64,000 nucleotides of DNA from Helicobacter sp. 11S02596-1 (GTDB lineage Bacteria; Campylobacterota; Campylobacteria; Campylobacterales; Helicobacteraceae). The notes beneath the pieces are model-generated. The model ran no database searches and had not been told where the DNA came from. It was given only the letters and a program-made list of their open reading frames with translations. The stretch covers positions 1 to 64,000 of the forward strand of contig NZ_MLAM01000011.1 of NCBI RefSeq assembly GCF_002272825.1, given 5' to 3'. The translations under genes were made by a program, and so were the position numbers. How positions within the stretch are numbered: the stretch's first letter is position 1; every line of letters begins with the position of its first letter. This document shows, piece after piece, positions 56,289 to 64,000 of the stretch.

Positions 56289-58130
56289 TTAATATTTTTT
56301 ATAAACCAAAATCTCTTGCGTGAGTCCGATAGCAAAATTCAGCTTCCTAGCCACCAGCTTGCCATACTCTTTGCAGGTAGAATCCACCTCATCAAAAAAC
56401 AATGGCCTTTCATCGTGAAACTCCCATAGATTAAGCCTTTCTAAGGATCTGCGAATCACTCTATAAAGCAATGTGGGTGTTGGGTATGTAATCAAAACTA
56501 TCCCACCACTTTTTGCCGCCTCAAAATGCCGAATACATATTGTCTTGGTATTTTTTCTATCAAAATGTTCGATGAGTCCGGCAGAAAAAACCAGGTCAAA
56601 TTTGGGCTTGAGATTTTTATTTTCTATCAAATCCACCAAATGTGCCTCTTGTTTGCTCCTTTGGATATTTGGGGCTATGTATTTGGCATTAAAGGCATTG
56701 ATGCCATTTTGGGATTTGTCATAGACTACATAGTAAGCATTTTTATAGATTTCTCTAAAAGCAGTATAAAAACAACTATCGCCCCCACCAAATTCACAAA
56801 TTTGATTAATATTTTTGTGATTTTTTATTAGATTCAAAATCATATTTGCACTAATCTTTCTTGTGATATTTGAGATTTTAAAATGATTGTTTTTTCGCCT
56901 AGAATAGTATTTTTCCCAGTTTGTAGGCTTAACATCTAGCCCCCCCCCCCCGCCACCATTTACAATCATCGACTTAGAGGTAAAGATAAAAAATCGTTGC
57001 ACAAAAAAACTAATAGCAAAGATCAATGCCTCACCGATGGGTTTTGCTACAATCTCACTAACCCCCGTGTATAGGGAGATAAGCTTGATACCCTGCATAG
57101 AAATAAACATCAAAATAATGGTTAGGGTGATGTAGGCAAAAAGCTCGAATTTCAGGTTTTTCTTGGTTTTAAAAACCATCGTTTTGCCAACTATGAAGTT
57201 AAAGCTCCCCGATACAACCCTGCCACTTATCATACAAGCAAGGAGTCCAAAGCCCAGACTAAAGGCAATCGCAAAAACTAAATAGTCGATTAATGCCGTA
57301 ACAAGCGAGTTGCTAATATGCCTAAATAGCACGAAATATATGCTAAGTGAGTCAAAAATGGGATTAAAATGCGAACTTTCATTATTATTTATGTAGATGG
57401 TTTTGATGGGGACCTGCAAGATATTTTTGCCCATATTGCACGCCTCAACTAACATCTCCATCTCAAATTCGTAGCCATTGTAAATATTTTTTAAGATTAT
57501 TTTCCCAAACTCCGGTGTAAATGCCCTAAGCCCAGTCTGCGTGTCTTGCAGGGACTTCCCAAACATAGCCTTAAATACCAGCCTGGTTAATTTATTGCCA
57601 AATTTGCTCCTAAATGGCACCTCGCCGTCAAATTCACGCACCCCTAAAACCAAATCAATATTTTCACGCTCAAAAAATGTATCTTTTAGCTTCAAAATAT
57701 CTTCGATTTTATGCTGTCCATCGGCATCTGCGGTGATTATCAATTCCAAAGCGGGATAATGATTCAAAATAAAATTAATGCCATTTTTTAAAGCCGCGCC
57801 CTTGCCTAGATTGATGGCATTTTTTAGCAAAATCGCATTTTTGTTGATTTGGGAAAAAATATTATCGAAGTTTTTAGGGGAACCATCATTTACGATGACA
57901 ACACAGAAATTTAGACTAAGCAAGGAATCAGTAAGCGCAAGGAGCATTGGATCTGGCTGATAAGCAGGGATCAAAACTACGATATTTTTATTTGATAATG
58001 TGCTAGCTGGGATCGGGTGTTTTTGTGAGGGGGACTTTAGGGAATGGGGATCTTTGAAAGCAGGGCTTTTAGAATCTAGCCCCCCCCCCGCTAAAACATC
58101 TGAAGCATCCAGATTTTTTAAATCATCCAT
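56289..58130 (-). CDS. GT2 - GtrA - methyltransferase fusion with two poly-G tracts
   Basis: The 613-residue protein has three domains. Residues about 50-270 are a GT2 glycosyltransferase of the polyprenyl-phosphate type (VVIVNDGSPKN, TADADGQH with DxD at 135-137, TGLRAFTPEFG). Residues about 275-390 are a GtrA-like membrane domain with four helices. Residues about 425-613 are a SAM-dependent methyltransferase (ICEFGGGDS; SAGLIEHF). A 10-G tract encodes the region of residues 14-17 and a 12-G tract encodes residues 394-397, exactly at the GtrA/methyltransferase junction. AAGGGC precedes the start. I infer a phase-variable surface-glycan enzyme. It is shown in the full-length ON frame. Confidence 0.85.
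   Translation of the reverse strand: MDDLKNLDASDVLAGGGLDSKSPAFKDPHSLKSPSQKHPIPASTLSNKNIVVLIPAYQPDPMLLALTDSLLSLNFCVVIVNDGSPKNFDNIFSQINKNAILLKNAINLGKGAALKNGINFILNHYPALELIITADADGQHKIEDILKLKDTFFERENIDLVLGVREFDGEVPFRSKFGNKLTRLVFKAMFGKSLQDTQTGLRAFTPEFGKIILKNIYNGYEFEMEMLVEACNMGKNILQVPIKTIYINNNESSHFNPIFDSLSIYFVLFRHISNSLVTALIDYLVFAIAFSLGFGLLACMISGRVVSGSFNFIVGKTMVFKTKKNLKFELFAYITLTIILMFISMQGIKLISLYTGVSEIVAKPIGEALIFAISFFVQRFFIFTSKSMIVNGGGGGGLDVKPTNWEKYYSRRKNNHFKISNITRKISANMILNLIKNHKNINQICEFGGGDSCFYTAFREIYKNAYYVVYDKSQNGINAFNAKYIAPNIQRSKQEAHLVDLIENKNLKPKFDLVFSAGLIEHFDRKNTKTICIRHFEAAKSGGIVLITYPTPTLLYRVIRRSLERLNLWEFHDERPLFFDEVDSTCKEYGKLVARKLNFAIGLTQEILVYKKY
56940..56951 (-). repeat. Poly-G(12) tract, domain-junction switch
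   Basis: Twelve G on the coding strand encode four Gly between the GtrA and methyltransferase domains. It is followed by CTAGATGTTAAGCC. Losing one base gives an immediate TAG; gaining one gives TAA four codons later. Confidence 0.9.
58080..58089 (-). repeat. Poly-G(10) tract, gene on/off switch
   Basis: Ten G on the coding strand end the Ala14 codon and encode Gly15-17. It is followed by CTAGATTCTAAAAGCC, nearly the same cassette as at the second tract, with stops in both other frames. Confidence 0.9.
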
Positions 58131-58300
58131 AAAAGCCCTTTTTGTAGTATTAATTTGAAATAAATTTTATCATATTTGGCGCATTTTAGGGCAAAAAAAT
58201 CCCAATGCCCTCTTGAAAAATGCCTTAAAGACACCCTAAATTGTGGCACTTTTCACGCTTCCATCTCGCATAAATGATATTTATATCCCAAATATCAAGC

Positions 58301-59989
58301 TCAAAGCTCCGTTTTTAGCACCGCCCCTTCAGAAGCATCGCTGACTAAAATCGCATATCGTTTGAGCCACTTGCCCTCGATTTCTTTTTTCTTTGGGACA
58401 AAGCTTGCACGGCGGTTTTTTAGCGTTTCTTCATCAACAAGCAACTCCAAAACCCCGTTATTCACATCGATTTTGATTTTGTCACCATTTTCAATCAAAC
58501 CAATCTCGCCCCCTTGCGCCGCCTCTGGGCTGATATGCCCAATACAAGCCCCACGGGTCGCCCCGCTAAATCTCCCATCGGTAATGAGCGCCACTGATTC
58601 GCCCAACCCCATCCCGCTAATGAGGCTTGTAGGGCTAAGCATTTCAGGCATACCCGGACCGCCTTTTGGACCTTCATAACGGATAACAACCACATTCCCT
58701 GCTTGCACTTTCCCCCCAGAAATCCCCTTGATAGCTTCTTCTTGAGAGTCAAAAACAATCGCTGTGCCGGTAAAATCTTTCATATTTTCAGCCATTGCGC
58801 CGGCTTTGATGACCGCCCCTTGCTTGGCGATATTGCCATAAAGGATTTTTAGCCCACCTGTTTGAGAAAATGCCGTTTCGTTGGTATGGATGATGTTCGT
58901 ATCGGTGATCTTGGCGTTTTTGATACGCTCTAACATCGTGCTTCCCGTGATTGTGAGGGTATCTTTTATCGTGTTTGCCCGCTTATTCACCTCTGCCATC
59001 ACCGCATCGACCCCACCAGCGCGATTAATATCTTCCATAAATACATTCGTAACTGCCGGGGCGATTTTGGTTAAATGCGCGACATTCTTGGCGATTTCAT
59101 TGATGTTTTTGAGGTTGAATGCCACGCCGGCTTCCTTGGCGATCGCAAGCATATGCAACACGGTATTCGTGCTCCCGCCCATCGCCATATCCACGACAAA
59201 AGCGTTGTTGATGGCATTTTCATTAATGATATTTTTTATTTTGTATTGTTCGCTTTTTTCTTTATCAAGTGCGATTTCTACGATACGCCTAGCAGCTTGG
59301 CGCAAAAGCTCTTCTCGCTCTTTTGTCTGTGCGGGGATCGTGCCATTACCGGGCAAGGCAATACCCATCGCTTCAGAAAGCGTATTCATCGAATTTGCCG
59401 TAAACATCCCGCTACAGCTCCCCCCGCTCGGGCAAGCCTTGCATTCGATCTCATAGAGCTTGTCCGCATCGATTTTTTTGGCTTCATATGCTCCGACGGC
59501 TTCAAAAACCTGTGAAAGCCCTATCCTGCTCCCATCAGCAAGTGTGCCTGCTAACATCGGACCGCCACTTACAAAAATCGTCGGCACATTCACCCGCAAT
59601 GCCCCCATAATCATACCCGGGACGATCTTGTCGCAATTAGGGATACAAATCATCGCATCGAGCTTGTGGGCATTCATCACGGTTTCGATACAATCAGCGA
59701 TGAGTTCCCTGCTAGGTAAGCTATAAAGCATCCCGCTATGCCCCATCGCAATGCCATCATCTACGCCAATGGTGTTAAATTCAAATGGCACCGCACCGGC
59801 TTTGCGGATTTCTTCTTTGATGATTCTGGCATAGTCATTGAGAAAATAATGCCCCGGAATGATGTCAATATAGCTATTGGCTACCCCAATAAAGGGCTTG
59901 TCAAAATCCTCGTCTTTGAGTCCAACCCCCCGAAGCAAGCTCCTATGTGGTGTCCGTGAAAATCCTTTTTTGATAGTATCGCTTCTCAC
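58301..59989 (-). CDS. ilvD: Dihydroxy-acid dehydratase
   Basis: The 562-residue enzyme makes the 2-keto acids of valine and isoleucine. Iron-sulfur cysteines are visible in [11 protein letters not shown] and [20 protein letters not shown]. Other family motifs are [13 protein letters not shown] and [11 protein letters not shown]. The start is GTG at 59989 with AGGAGA upstream; the overlapping ATG is followed by a stop. H. pylori needs these amino acids and lacks the gene, so this organism is more capable in that pathway. Confidence 0.96.
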   Translation of the reverse strand: MRSDTIKKGFSRTPHRSLLRGVGLKDEDFDKPFIGVANSYIDIIPGHYFLNDYARIIKEEIRKAGAVPFEFNTIGVDDGIAMGHSGMLYSLPSRELIADCIETVMNAHKLDAMICIPNCDKIVPGMIMGALRVNVPTIFVSGGPMLAGTLADGSRIGLSQVFEAVGAYEAKKIDADKLYEIECKACPSGGSCSGMFTANSMNTLSEAMGIALPGNGTIPAQTKEREELLRQAARRIVEIALDKEKSEQYKIKNIINENAINNAFVVDMAMGGSTNTVLHMLAIAKEAGVAFNLKNINEIAKNVAHLTKIAPAVTNVFMEDINRAGGVDAVMAEVNKRANTIKDTLTITGSTMLERIKNAKITDTNIIHTNETAFSQTGGLKILYGNIAKQGAVIKAGAMAENMKDFTGTAIVFDSQEEAIKGISGGKVQAGNVVVIRYEGPKGGPGMPEMLSPTSLISGMGLGESVALITDGRFSGATRGACIGHISPEAAQGGEIGLIENGDKIKIDVNNGVLELLVDEETLKNRRASFVPKKKEIEGKWLKRYAILVSDASEGAVLKTEL

Positions 59990-60123
59990 ATTTATCTCCT
60001 AAAATAGTATTTGAAATTTTAACTTTATGGCGTTTAAGCTGTAAAGATAGATTATACTTTAAAAAAATAAACTTGTCTTTTTCTGTTATAATACCGCAAA
60101 TTTTCGAAATCATTGGGGTTTGT

Positions 60124-61911
60124 ATGTGCGGGATTGTTGGCTACATCGGCAAGCAGGAAAAAAAAGAAATCTTAATCAATGGGTTAAAAGAACTCGAATA
60201 CAGAGGCTATGATAGTGCTGGAATCGCCGTTTTGAGCGATGGGGAGCTTACGACATTCAAATCGGTAGGCAGGATTTGCAATCTCGAAAACAAATGTGGC
60301 GACTTTGTCTCCAATGGCTTTGGCTTAGGCATAGCCCACACACGCTGGGCGACCCACGGCAAACCCACTGAAGCCAACGCTCACCCCCAAATGGCAACCT
60401 TTAGCAATGTCGTGCATAATGGCATTATCGAGAATTATCAAGAAATCAAACAATCCCTTGAAAAAAAAGGGCATTCATTTTTGAGCCAAACCGATACCGA
60501 AGTCATCGTGCGTTTGTTTGAAGAAAATCTCAAAGACACCAAAAGCCCGCTAACTGCCTTTGAAAAAACCATTGCCTCGCTCAAAGGGGCTTATGCGATT
60601 TTACTCATCACCAAGCTTGCTCCCGATAGGATTTTTTATGCCAAAAGTGGCTCGCCACTCATTATCGGCAAGGGTGAAACTGGCATATTTTTTGCCAGCT
60701 CAGACGCCCCGCTTATCGGCTATGCCCAAAAGGTTTGTTATCTTGAAGATGGGGCGGTGGGCTATATGGATATGGAGTGCTTTGAGATGCTAGCTGATAT
60801 AAAAATGCTGGAACAAAATAAAGTATATGCCCAAAAAGAGGGTTTCAGGTATTTTATGGAAAAAGAAATCTATGAACAGCATAAGGTTTTGCTTGAAACG
60901 ATGATGGGCAGAGTGAGCGAAGAGGGGATTTTCCTCGAATCGCTTGCGCCTGATTTTTTTGATGGGATTACAGAGATTACCATCTGTGCGTGCGGGACAA
61001 GCTACCACGCCGGGATGAGTGCCAAATACTTGCTCGAGCGCCTCGCAAAAATCAAAACGCAAGTTGTCATCGCAAGCGAATTTCGATACGCTGGCTCGGT
61101 AATGCGTCCTAGCGAGCTTTTTATCGCCATTTCTCAAAGTGGCGAAACGGCTGATACGCTCGAAGCCCTCAAGCTTGCCAAAAAAAATTCCCTCAAAACC
61201 TTAGCGATTTGCAATATCGATAATTCCTCTATCGTGCGGGAAAGCGATGGGGTGATCTTGACACGTGCCGGGATCGAAAAAGGCGTGGCTTCTACCAAGG
61301 CATTTGCCACCCAAGTGATGGTGCTGTGGATTCTAAGCGTTTATATCGCCCATCAAAAAGGCTTGCTAGATGAAAATGCCCTCAAAGAACAAATCACTTC
61401 AATGCTCCAAGCCACCAAAGCCACAGAAGTCAGCCCCAAGCTCCACGAAAGACTCAAAAGGCTTTCAAAAAGGTATTTGCACGGGCACGGATTTTTCTTT
61501 ATTGGTAGGGATATTTTCTATCCCCTCGCCTTAGAGGGGGCGCTCAAGCTCAAAGAAATCAGCTATCTCCACGCTGAGGGTTATCCTAGCGGTGAGATGA
61601 AGCACGGGCCTATCGCACTTGCAGATTCTTTGCTTTTTACCCTTGCACTTTTGCCAAAGCACCTTTTGTATGACAAAATCAAAAGCAATGTCGAGGAACT
61701 CAGTGCCAGAGATGCCACGATTTGTGCGATTAGTTCAGAGGATTTTGAAAGCGCTGATGATATGATTTATATCAAACCCGCTAGCGATTATATGGAAGAA
61801 TTTTTTGCAATGATGGTTGTTTTGCAACTTTTAGCCCTAGAAATCGCCATCAAACTCGGCAATGATGTCGATATGCCTAGAAATCTCGCAAAAAGCGTAA
61901 CGGTGGAATGA
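60124..61911 (+). CDS. glmS: Glutamine-fructose-6-phosphate aminotransferase
   Basis: The 595-residue enzyme makes glucosamine-6-phosphate for peptidoglycan and LPS. Translation must start at 60124 so that the catalytic Cys is exposed as residue 2 (MCGIVGYIG). The open frame upstream is not part of the protein. The glutaminase domain has THTRWATHG-like [10 protein letters not shown], and the isomerase half has two SIS domains ([29 protein letters not shown]) and the usual C-terminal [13 protein letters not shown]. Confidence 0.97.
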   Translation: MCGIVGYIGKQEKKEILINGLKELEYRGYDSAGIAVLSDGELTTFKSVGRICNLENKCGDFVSNGFGLGIAHTRWATHGKPTEANAHPQMATFSNVVHNGIIENYQEIKQSLEKKGHSFLSQTDTEVIVRLFEENLKDTKSPLTAFEKTIASLKGAYAILLITKLAPDRIFYAKSGSPLIIGKGETGIFFASSDAPLIGYAQKVCYLEDGAVGYMDMECFEMLADIKMLEQNKVYAQKEGFRYFMEKEIYEQHKVLLETMMGRVSEEGIFLESLAPDFFDGITEITICACGTSYHAGMSAKYLLERLAKIKTQVVIASEFRYAGSVMRPSELFIAISQSGETADTLEALKLAKKNSLKTLAICNIDNSSIVRESDGVILTRAGIEKGVASTKAFATQVMVLWILSVYIAHQKGLLDENALKEQITSMLQATKATEVSPKLHERLKRLSKRYLHGHGFFFIGRDIFYPLALEGALKLKEISYLHAEGYPSGEMKHGPIALADSLLFTLALLPKHLLYDKIKSNVEELSARDATICAISSEDFESADDMIYIKPASDYMEEFFAMMVVLQLLALEIAIKLGNDVDMPRNLAKSVTVE

Positions 61912-61969
61912 AACAATAAAATCCCACACCAAAAACACCAAAAACACCAAAAATGTGCTAAAAATAGCC

Positions 61970-62668
61970 CTAAAATTTGTAGTTATACATCACATAGGGC
62001 ATTAGACTGGTTTCGAATTTCTTGCTATTGAGGAGTTGTTTGGCAGTTGGGAGTATTTTGAAACCCAGTTCAAACCGATGCCTCACAAACAAACTCAAGG
62101 TTACACCGCCCTCTATCATAATACCAGCACTCGTAATGGCGTGTTTGAATAACGAAAAATTTTCATTATCTGCATAAATCGTAGCGCCCCCGCCAATGCC
62201 AGCAAATGCACCTAAAAAATGTTTGTAACTTTTGGTTAATGGAAATTCCCCGATAATATCGATCCCCAAAGAAAACATCGAATAAAACGAATGGCTAGGG
62301 TCTTTTGCAAATTCGTAGTTGATAAATCCCGTCGCCATATCAAGCCCAAAAAATCCTCTAATGCCAATATTTTTATTGAAAAATGTCTGCACCCCGCCTT
62401 TGAGCGATAAGGTCGCAGGGAAGCTGATCTGGTTTTGTTCTTTGTAGGCTTTTTTGACTTGAAATCCCCCGATACCTACCCCGATATATTTGCCACTTTT
62501 TTGTCGCACCAGTTTTTGCCGCTCTCGGATTGCCTCAATGCTATAGCCCTCGTTTTTTTCCTCCAGAATGGATGGATTTTGAGGATTTAGACTTCCTTGA
62601 GTGGGGTAAGCATTCAAAATCGTTATGGGAACATATGCACACAAGAGTATCTTGTGAAGTTTTTTCAT
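61970..62668 (-). CDS. Helicobacter-type outer-membrane protein
   Basis: I start at ATG 62668 (AAGG seven bases upstream), because the protein then opens with a signal peptide (MKKLHKILLCAYVPITILNA) and does not overlap the divergent mlaE gene. The 232-residue product has SGKYIGVGIGGFQV, NIGIRGFFGLDM, 'FLGAFAGIGGG', RHRFELGFKILP and the C-terminal VMYNYKF, matching the C-terminal barrel pattern of the other paralogues here. It is more distant from them, lacking the QQYFNAYNG motif. It converges with glmS. Confidence 0.8.
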   Translation of the reverse strand: MKKLHKILLCAYVPITILNAYPTQGSLNPQNPSILEEKNEGYSIEAIRERQKLVRQKSGKYIGVGIGGFQVKKAYKEQNQISFPATLSLKGGVQTFFNKNIGIRGFFGLDMATGFINYEFAKDPSHSFYSMFSLGIDIIGEFPLTKSYKHFLGAFAGIGGGATIYADNENFSLFKHAITSAGIMIEGGVTLSLFVRHRFELGFKILPTAKQLLNSKKFETSLMPYVMYNYKF

Positions 62669-62788
62669 CCTTTTGCCTTGCTGGGTTATAGCTGTTGGGA
62701 AACTATTTTTTGATATAATCATAGCGAAAATGACCACAAAAACGGCGAAGAAAGCTTGCAAAAGCAAAAAACAAATGGAGGAAGGACA

Positions 62789-63955
62789 ATGCCAGCAACC
62801 TCTTTGAGAATTATACAAGATTCTCAAAAAACCATCCTTTCTTTGGAGGGAAATTGGGATTTCCAGACAAGCCCCAAGCATTTACAATCCCTCAAACAAG
62901 CACTTCAAAGCCTCAAGCAAACACCCTCAAGCACGGGTTTTTCCAACGATTTTGCCATTGATTTTTCTGCCACAACCCATCTGGATTTTATTTTTGCTGT
63001 TTTTTTGCTCAATCTCCTCAAATCCCTTTCCCTTTATCCTACGTTGCTCCACGCTTCAGACAAAACCGAGAGAATTTTAGAAATCATTCACACCTGGCTT
63101 GCCCAAGAAACACCCCCCGATCCCCCCGCTACGCCTAAAGCATTTGGGAATATTTTTGGCATACATATTTTTGAGGGGCTTGGCAGGGGTGTGGAGAGAT
63201 TTTTTCAAAAAACATTGGATTTTTTTAATTTTTGCGGGATGACACTTTATTTTTTTATCCAATCCCTCATCCACCCATCAAAAATACGCCTCGCCTCGCT
63301 GTTTTATCATATCAATGAATCGGGCTTCAAGGCACTGCCTGTGAGCGTTTTGACGGCATTCATCGTGGGTGCTGCTGTGAGCTTGCAAGGGGCAATGCAA
63401 CTCCAGAATATGGGTGTGCCTTTGATGAGTGTCGAAACCACCGCAAAACTCTCATTGCGTGAGATGGGGCCTTTTATCTTGGCTTTGGTGATCGCTGGCA
63501 GGAGCGCTTCGAGCTTCACCGCACAAATTGGCGTGATGAAAATCACTGAAGAAATCGACGCGATGGAAACAATGAGCTTCAATGTGTTTGAATTTCTCGT
63601 TTTGCCCCGTGTGTTAGCCCTCATCGTTGCGATGCCCCTGATGGTGTTTTTAGCCGATGCATTTGCCTTGCTTGGGGGAATGGTAGCTATCAAATACCAG
63701 CTTGGGATCGGGTTTGGCAACTATATCGAACGTTTTTATGAAACCGTGAGTTGGCGGCATTTTTGGATCGGGATGTTAAAAGCACCATTTTTTGGCTGGG
63801 CGATTGCGATGGTGGGGTGCTTTAGGGGATTTGAAGTCAGAGGCGATACCGAATCTGTCGGGAGACTCACAACTATTAGCGTGGTGAATGCCTTGTTTTG
63901 GATTATCTTTATCAATGCCACATTTTCGGTAATCTTTACGAGATTGCAATTATGA
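62789..63955 (+). CDS. mlaE: MlaE-family lipid ABC transporter permease with N-terminal STAS domain
   Basis: The 388-residue protein has a STAS-like N-terminal domain (about 1-105: SLEGNWDFQTSP, FAIDFSATTHLDFI) joined to the MlaE permease domain (about 150-388), with the family segments SFTAQIGVMKITEEIDAMETM, LPRVLALIVAMPLM and a C-terminal FRGFEVRGDTESVG. It moves phospholipids between the membranes to keep outer-membrane asymmetry. GGAGGAAGGA precedes the ATG at 62789. In many bacteria MlaB (STAS) is separate; here it is fused. The next gene overlaps by four bases. Confidence 0.9.
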   Translation: MPATSLRIIQDSQKTILSLEGNWDFQTSPKHLQSLKQALQSLKQTPSSTGFSNDFAIDFSATTHLDFIFAVFLLNLLKSLSLYPTLLHASDKTERILEIIHTWLAQETPPDPPATPKAFGNIFGIHIFEGLGRGVERFFQKTLDFFNFCGMTLYFFIQSLIHPSKIRLASLFYHINESGFKALPVSVLTAFIVGAAVSLQGAMQLQNMGVPLMSVETTAKLSLREMGPFILALVIAGRSASSFTAQIGVMKITEEIDAMETMSFNVFEFLVLPRVLALIVAMPLMVFLADAFALLGGMVAIKYQLGIGFGNYIERFYETVSWRHFWIGMLKAPFFGWAIAMVGCFRGFEVRGDTESVGRLTTISVVNALFWIIFINATFSVIFTRLQL

Positions 63956-64000
63956 ATCCACCTAAAAACCCCATCGCAACGCCTATCATCGCAGTCAAAA
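63952..64000 (+). CDS. mlaF: Start of the MlaF-like ABC ATPase gene (partial)
   Basis: The ATG at 63952 overlaps the mlaE stop (ATGA), and 16 codons follow to the window edge, ending in IIAVK, which resembles the first strand of ABC ATPases. Its position after mlaE is where the ATPase gene mlaF normally lies. Assignment is by context; only the extreme N-terminus is visible. Confidence 0.6.
   Translation, partial: MNPPKNPIATPIIAVK

Overview
The window looks like chromosomal DNA of a non-pylori Helicobacter (Campylobacterota). Several gene blocks follow the H. pylori order: tgt – TrkA-like protein – aroB – mscS – mtaB – ftsH-like; dgkA – gyrA – HP0702-like – flgR; thrS – infC – rpmI – rplT; hypB/hypC/hypD. 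Many small surface proteins have the Helicobacter outer-membrane-protein pattern with a terminal aromatic residue. Genes absent from H. pylori (nrfHA nitrite reductase, ilvD, pycB) point to another species, which I cannot name. Coding is dense and many genes overlap by 1-11 bases. TTG and GTG starts are common and are supported by Shine-Dalgarno (SD) spacing. No rRNA, tRNA, IS element or CRISPR array was seen.

Layout. 0-8 kb: the 3' end of an unidentified gene, then a minus-strand two-partner secretion locus (tpsA exoprotein, two small outer-membrane proteins, tpsB transporter). 8-10.2 kb: a tandem duplication of an outer-membrane protein gene with its promoter, then a repeat-rich spacer. 10.2-17 kb: a trypsin-like protein that has lost its catalytic residues, a cyclophilin, a pair of dynamin-like GTPases and a ferritin-like DUF455 protein. 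17.4-20.2 kb: four more outer-membrane protein paralogues, one degenerate. 20.4-34.3 kb: an EamA transporter, pycB, yaaA, a DUF4149 protein, the rplT-rpmI-infC-thrS block, a previously unmarked 42-residue lipoprotein, flgR, an HP0702-like protein, gyrA, dgkA and a membrane-anchored protein. 34.4-36.7 kb: nrfA and nrfH. 36.8-40.3 kb: pgeF and hypB-hypC-DUF2147-hypD. 40.4-49.1 kb: bioV, an FtsH-like pseudoprotease, mtaB, mscS, aroB, a TrkA-like protein and tgt. 49.1-54 kb: a PilJ-type sensor, a Crp/Fnr regulator and acnB. 54-58 kb: structured repeats, a GT-C-like membrane protein and a phase-variable GT2-GtrA-methyltransferase fusion. 58.3-64 kb: ilvD, glmS, another outer-membrane protein and mlaE-mlaF.

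Three systems stand out. (1) The fusion gene at 56289-58130 carries two poly-G tracts. Each is followed by the same short cassette, which reads through in one frame and stops at once in both other frames. One tract would switch the whole gene; the other would switch only the C-terminal methyltransferase. With the neighbouring GT-C-like gene this resembles a GtrB/GtrA/Gtr surface-glycan modification set. (2) A cysteine-free Crp/Fnr regulator with an FNR-type recognition helix is co-transcribed with a PilJ-domain membrane sensor that has no kinase or chemotaxis output. An FNR-like box lies upstream of nrfHA in exact class II geometry, which suggests a nitrate/nitrite or nitrosative-stress circuit. 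(3) A family of structured repeats (two stem-loops around fixed TAAGACC and TCCTAAAG blocks) occurs near 10.1 kb and 54.1-54.3 kb. Its stems differ in sequence but stay paired.
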